Part shown: piece by piece, positions 61,042 to 64,000 of the stretch | Layout: the number at the start of each line of letters is the position of its first letter | How positions within the stretch are numbered: the stretch's first letter is position 1 | Assembly: GCF_013137895.1 (NCBI RefSeq) | Contig: NZ_CP053538.1 | Coordinates: 2,325,001 to 2,389,000, forward strand | Direction of reading: 5' to 3' | From: Hymenobacter taeanensis | GTDB lineage: Bacteria; Bacteroidota; Bacteroidia; Cytophagales; Hymenobacteraceae | Length of the DNA stretch: 64,000 bases | Made by a program: the position numbers and the translations under genes | Notes under the pieces: model-generated | Database searches by the model: none | What the model saw: only the letters and a program-made list of their open reading frames with translations | Told to the model about the DNA's origin: nothing

Positions 61042-61941
61042 TTAAGCTTTGGAAGCTTCCGCGGCTACCTGCTCGGCGGCGTGAATGCGGGCGAAGTACA
61101 CGTCCTCCAGCGTGGGCTCCACGGCCTCAAAACCGTTGCCGGGTTGCGCGATGCTATGCACGTGAATGATGGTTTGGCCCGCAAACAGGCGCGACGAAAT
61201 CACGGAGAATTGCTGCTGGTACTGGCCTAGCTCGTCTTTGCTGACGTTGCGCCGCCAGATTTGCCCGCGCATTTCCTCAATGGCCACCAGCGGGTCGCCG
61301 GTGTATAGCACCTGGCCTTTGTTGATGATGGCGAACTGCCGGCACAGGTCTGATACATCCGATACGATGTGCGTGCTCAGAATCACGATGCGGTCCTCGC
61401 CGATTTCGGCCAGCAGGTTGTGGAAGCGGTTACGTTCGGTAGGGTCCAGGCCAGCGGTAGGCTCATCCACGATAATGAGTTTTGGGTCGCCGAGCAGGGC
61501 CTGGGCAATGCCAAAGCGTTGCTTCATGCCACCGGAGTAGCCGCCCAAGTTCTTGTTGCGCGCCTCCCAGAGGTTGGTTTGGTGCAGCAAGGCATCTACT
61601 ACCTGCCGCCGCTCACTCTTATTGCTGATGCCCTTCAGCACCGCAAAGTGCTCCAGCAGCTCCGCCGCCGACACTTTCGGGTACACGCCAAACTCCTGGG
61701 GCAAGTAGCCCAGCACCTGCCGCACGTGCTCCGGCTGGCGCAGCACGTCAATCTCTCCCAGCCTAATACTGCCCGAGTCCGCCTCCTGCAGCGTGGAAAT
61801 GGTGCGCATTAATGATGATTTACCGGCCCCGTTCGGGCCCAGCAAACCAAACATGCCCGGCGCAATCTGCAATGATACATCATGAAGGGCGCGGGTGCCG
61901 TTGGGGTATGTCTTGGAGAGATGTTCAATGACCAGTTCCAT
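61042..61941 (-). CDS. ABC transporter ATP-binding protein
   Basis: This 299-residue ATPase powers the permease/peptidase encoded next to it. It has Walker A GPNGAGKS (35-42), the Q-loop (GYLPQEFGVYPKVS), the signature YSGGMKQR, and Walker B with DEPTAGLDP. The H-loop is ILSTHIVSDV. The C-terminal tail (about 225-299, RGQIWRRNVSKDELGQYQQQ) is an extension common in ABC-2 exporters. A reading from 61995 adds 18 residues and is not needed: ATG 61941 (MELVIEHLSK) fits. A gene pair with one ATPase and a two-half permease makes a complete transporter. Confidence 0.93.
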   Translation of the reverse strand: MELVIEHLSKTYPNGTRALHDVSLQIAPGMFGLLGPNGAGKSSLMRTISTLQEADSGSIRLGEIDVLRQPEHVRQVLGYLPQEFGVYPKVSAAELLEHFAVLKGISNKSERRQVVDALLHQTNLWEARNKNLGGYSGGMKQRFGIAQALLGDPKLIIVDEPTAGLDPTERNRFHNLLAEIGEDRIVILSTHIVSDVSDLCRQFAIINKGQVLYTGDPLVAIEEMRGQIWRRNVSKDELGQYQQQFSVISSRLFAGQTIIHVHSIAQPGNGFEAVEPTLEDVYFARIHAAEQVAAEASKA

Positions 61942-62114
61942 GAGAAGGAGCAAAAGAGTATGGTTGACAGATGGATAGAGGAGCCAAATACCCAATAGAC
62001 TGGCTCATGTCAAACATATGAAATGAGCTATAACCAATCTTGGCTTTTCAACCAACCCGGCTTGGGTGGGGGCCAACGGGCTTGCCTGGGAAGGTTTCCC
62101 GCAAAGTGCTGGTG

Positions 62115-62257
62115 AGCCTCTGTCGACCCCACCCCAACCCTTGCCCTCCAAGAGAGGGGCTTAGAGTAGTTTGGCAATGTCGGCCAACAGTAGCCCAAGA
62201 AGTCGTTGTGGTGCTAGCCTAAGCCCCTCACCCAGCGGGGTGGGGTTAACAGAGGCT
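62115..62257. repeat. Nested inverted-repeat element upstream of aspS
   Basis: Outer arms 62115-62135 and 62237-62257 pair over 18 of 21 bases. Inner arms 62154-62163 and 62220-62229 pair perfectly over 10 bases. The two pairs nest in the same order, so the roughly 143 bp unit could fold as one long hairpin or represent a short MITE-like or REP-like element. I see no gene, transposase or target duplication. The rest of the spacer (61942-62114 and 62258-62291) shows nothing I recognise. Confidence 0.6.
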
Positions 62258-62291
62258 TCGACTTCTATAGTCTACTGTTCATGTAGCCTAG

Positions 62292-62299
62292 TATCTTCG
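62292..62299 (+). promoter_or_regulatory. -7 promoter element TATCTTCG of aspS
   Basis: This has one mismatch to TAnnTTTG, 16 bp before the aspS ATG. No -33 TTG at the usual distance. Confidence 0.55.
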
Positions 62300-62315
62300 T
62301 CAAAAAATAGACTAT

Positions 62316-64000
62316 ATGCTCCGTTCTCATACCTGCGGCGAACTGCGCGCCGAACACATTGGTCAAACCGTAACGCTGTGCGGCTGGGTGCAGCGCACCC
62401 GTGACGCGGGTGGCATCTTCTGGATTGTGCTCCGCGACCGGTATGGCCTCACGCAGCTGGCCCTGGAGGAAGGCGTAGAATCGGCGGAAGTACGCGAGCA
62501 AGCCCGTCAGCTGGGTCGTGAGTTTGTGATCTGCGTGACGGGTAAAGTGGCCGAGCGCTACTCCAAGAACGACAAGATGCCCACCGGCGACATCGAGATT
62601 CGGGTGGAGAAGCTGGAGGTGCTGAACCCGGCCAAGCTGCCGCCCTTCCTGATTGAGGACGAAACCGACGGCGGCGACGACCTCCGGATGAAGTACCGCT
62701 ACCTCGACCTACGCCGCAACCCGGTGCGCCAGAACCTGATGCTGCGCCACCGCGTGGCCCAGGCCACCCGGCGCTACCTCGATGGCCAGGCCTTTATTGA
62801 AGTAGAAACGCCCGTGCTTATCAAGAGCACGCCCGAAGGCGCCCGCGACTTTGTGGTGCCCTCCCGCATGAACCCCGGCGAGTTCTACGCCCTGCCCCAG
62901 TCGCCCCAGACATTCAAGCAGCTGCTGATGGTGTCGGGCTTCGACCGCTACTTCCAGATTGTGAAGTGCTTCCGCGACGAAGACCTGCGCGCTGACCGCC
63001 AGCCCGAGTTCACCCAGATCGACTGCGAAATGTCGTTTGTGGAGCAGGAAGACATTCTCAGCACCTTCGAGGGACTGGTGCAGTACCTGTTCCGTGAGGT
63101 AAAGGGCCTGGAAATCGGGACGCTGCCCCGTATGACCTACGCCGACGCCATGCGCTATTACGGCAATGACAAGCCTGACACGCGCTTCGAGATGAAGTTC
63201 GTGGAGCTCAACGACGTAGTGAAGGGCCACAACTTCCCCGTGTTCGACAATGCTGGCCTGGTAGTAGGCATCAATGCCTTCAACTCGGCCAACTATACCC
63301 GAAAGCAACTCGATGAGCTGACCGAGTTCGTGAAGCGTCCCCAGGTGGGCGCGACTGGCCTGGTGTACGCCCGCATCGAGGCCGATGGATCCGTGAAGTC
63401 GTCGGTAGATAAGTTCTACTCGCAGGAAGCGCTGCAGCAGTGGAAAGCCGCCTTCAACGCTCAGCCCGGCGACTTGCTGCTGGTGCTGGCCGGTGAACCC
63501 AACAAAACCCGCAAGGCTCTCTCGGAGCTGCGCCTGGAAATGGGCCAGCGCATGGGCCTCCGCGACAAAGACACCTTCTCCGCGCTGTGGGTAGTGGATT
63601 TCCCCCTGCTCGAGTACATCGAAGAGGAGGGACGCTACTTCGCCATGCACCACCCTTTCACCTCGCCCAAGCCCGAGGACGTAGCCCTGCTCGACAACCC
63701 CGACACCATCGGGGAAGTACGCGCCAATGCCTACGACATGGTAATTAATGGCGTAGAAGTGGGCGGCGGCTCCATCCGTATCCACGACCGTGCCGTGCAG
63801 GCCCGCATGTTTTCGCTGCTGGGCTTCTCCGATGAGGAGGCCAAAGCCCAGTTCGGTTTCCTGCTCGACGCCTTCGAGTACGGCGCGCCACCTCACGGCG
63901 GCATCGCCTTCGGCTTCGACCGTCTTTGCAGCCTCTTCGGCGGCGCCGACTCCATCCGTGACTTCATCGCCTTCCCCAAGAACAACTCCGGCCGCGACGT
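62316..64000 (+). CDS. aspS: Aspartyl-tRNA synthetase, 3' end cut by window
   Basis: AspS charges tRNA-Asp. The gene runs off the window end, giving 561 codons of about 585. It starts [20 protein letters not shown] with the OB anticodon-binding domain ([20 protein letters not shown]). The class II motif 2 is [18 protein letters not shown] and motif 3 is [15 protein letters not shown] near the cut end. The GAD-type insertion lies between ([16 protein letters not shown]). The start is the ATG at 62316. It is not part of the ABC operon. Confidence 0.96.
   Translation, partial: MLRSHTCGELRAEHIGQTVTLCGWVQRTRDAGGIFWIVLRDRYGLTQLALEEGVESAEVREQARQLGREFVICVTGKVAERYSKNDKMPTGDIEIRVEKLEVLNPAKLPPFLIEDETDGGDDLRMKYRYLDLRRNPVRQNLMLRHRVAQATRRYLDGQAFIEVETPVLIKSTPEGARDFVVPSRMNPGEFYALPQSPQTFKQLLMVSGFDRYFQIVKCFRDEDLRADRQPEFTQIDCEMSFVEQEDILSTFEGLVQYLFREVKGLEIGTLPRMTYADAMRYYGNDKPDTRFEMKFVELNDVVKGHNFPVFDNAGLVVGINAFNSANYTRKQLDELTEFVKRPQVGATGLVYARIEADGSVKSSVDKFYSQEALQQWKAAFNAQPGDLLLVLAGEPNKTRKALSELRLEMGQRMGLRDKDTFSALWVVDFPLLEYIEEEGRYFAMHHPFTSPKPEDVALLDNPDTIGEVRANAYDMVINGVEVGGGSIRIHDRAVQARMFSLLGFSDEEAKAQFGFLLDAFEYGAPPHGGIAFGFDRLCSLFGGADSIRDFIAFPKNNSGRD

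Noticed and set aside
62709..63896. 395-residue open frame antisense to aspS
   Set aside because: It is His/Val/Gly-rich with no recognisable domain, and it lies opposite a clear aspS reading. High-GC coding sequence often yields such antisense open frames.

Overview
This 64 kb window is chromosomal DNA from a member of the Bacteroidota, most likely the Cytophagales genus Hymenobacter or a close relative. The evidence is the type IX secretion system (T9SS) genes porU, porV and porZ, a protein with a T9SS C-terminal sorting domain, the Bacteroidota -7 promoter word TAnnTTTG ahead of many genes, few Shine-Dalgarno sequences, and moderately high GC. I see no phage, insertion sequence, CRISPR array, rRNA or tRNA. 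The genus is inferred from overall character, not from a database match.

Layout. 0.2-6.7 kb (minus strand): porU, porV and a non-catalytic M16 peptidase homologue, an operon for sorting and anchoring T9SS cargo. 6.8-12.8 kb: phosphatidylserine synthase pssA, a metallo-beta-lactamase hydrolase, a FAD oxidoreductase and a large propeller plus beta-barrel outer-membrane protein. 12.9-19.1 kb: a cytochrome c maturation (System I) run, ccmB-ccmC-ccmD-like-ccmE-unknown-ccmF, with a CxxxY-type CcmE and an unknown cysteine-containing secreted protein inside it. 19.1-22.2 kb: a 424 bp spacer and a T9SS-exported adhesin-like protein. 22.4-27.3 kb: DUF2520 dehydrogenase, ISC-type ferredoxin, iscX, kdsC-type phosphatase, cold-shock protein, UbiA prenyltransferase and a BamA-like barrel.

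27.5-31.3 kb: a compact four-enzyme set (family 2 glycosyltransferase; NodS-like methyltransferase, PIG-L deacetylase and acyl-CoA dehydrogenase) that reads as a small pathway for an acylated, methylated aminosugar or related molecule of unknown identity. 31.6-33.2 kb: purH. 33.5-41.0 kb: the elongasome operon mreB-mreC-mreD-mrdA-rodA followed by a GT-C-like membrane protein. 41.0-46.8 kb: a Bacteroidota-specific unknown, a second 2Fe-2S ferredoxin, tdk, porZ and recO. 46.8-50.8 kb: five consecutive FKBP-type prolyl isomerases. 50.8-57.1 kb: nrnA-like DHH phosphoesterase, ndk, a nucleoside MFS permease, Mn-type sodA, tadA and two small exported unknowns. 57.4-61.9 kb: an ABC transporter whose permease is fused to an M1 aminopeptidase. 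62.3-64.0 kb: aspS, cut by the window edge.

The strongest signal not explained by genes is the heptamer CTAGGCC / GGCCTAG. By a hand scan it occurs about 50 times, against roughly 8 expected by chance. About 20 copies lie in the small non-coding fraction. It sits at several stop codons and, as an inverted pair, forms the terminator at 112-158, which is how DNA-uptake-type words behave in Neisseriaceae and Pasteurellaceae. The second signal worth following is the glycosyltransferase/NodS/PIG-L/acyl-CoA dehydrogenase set.
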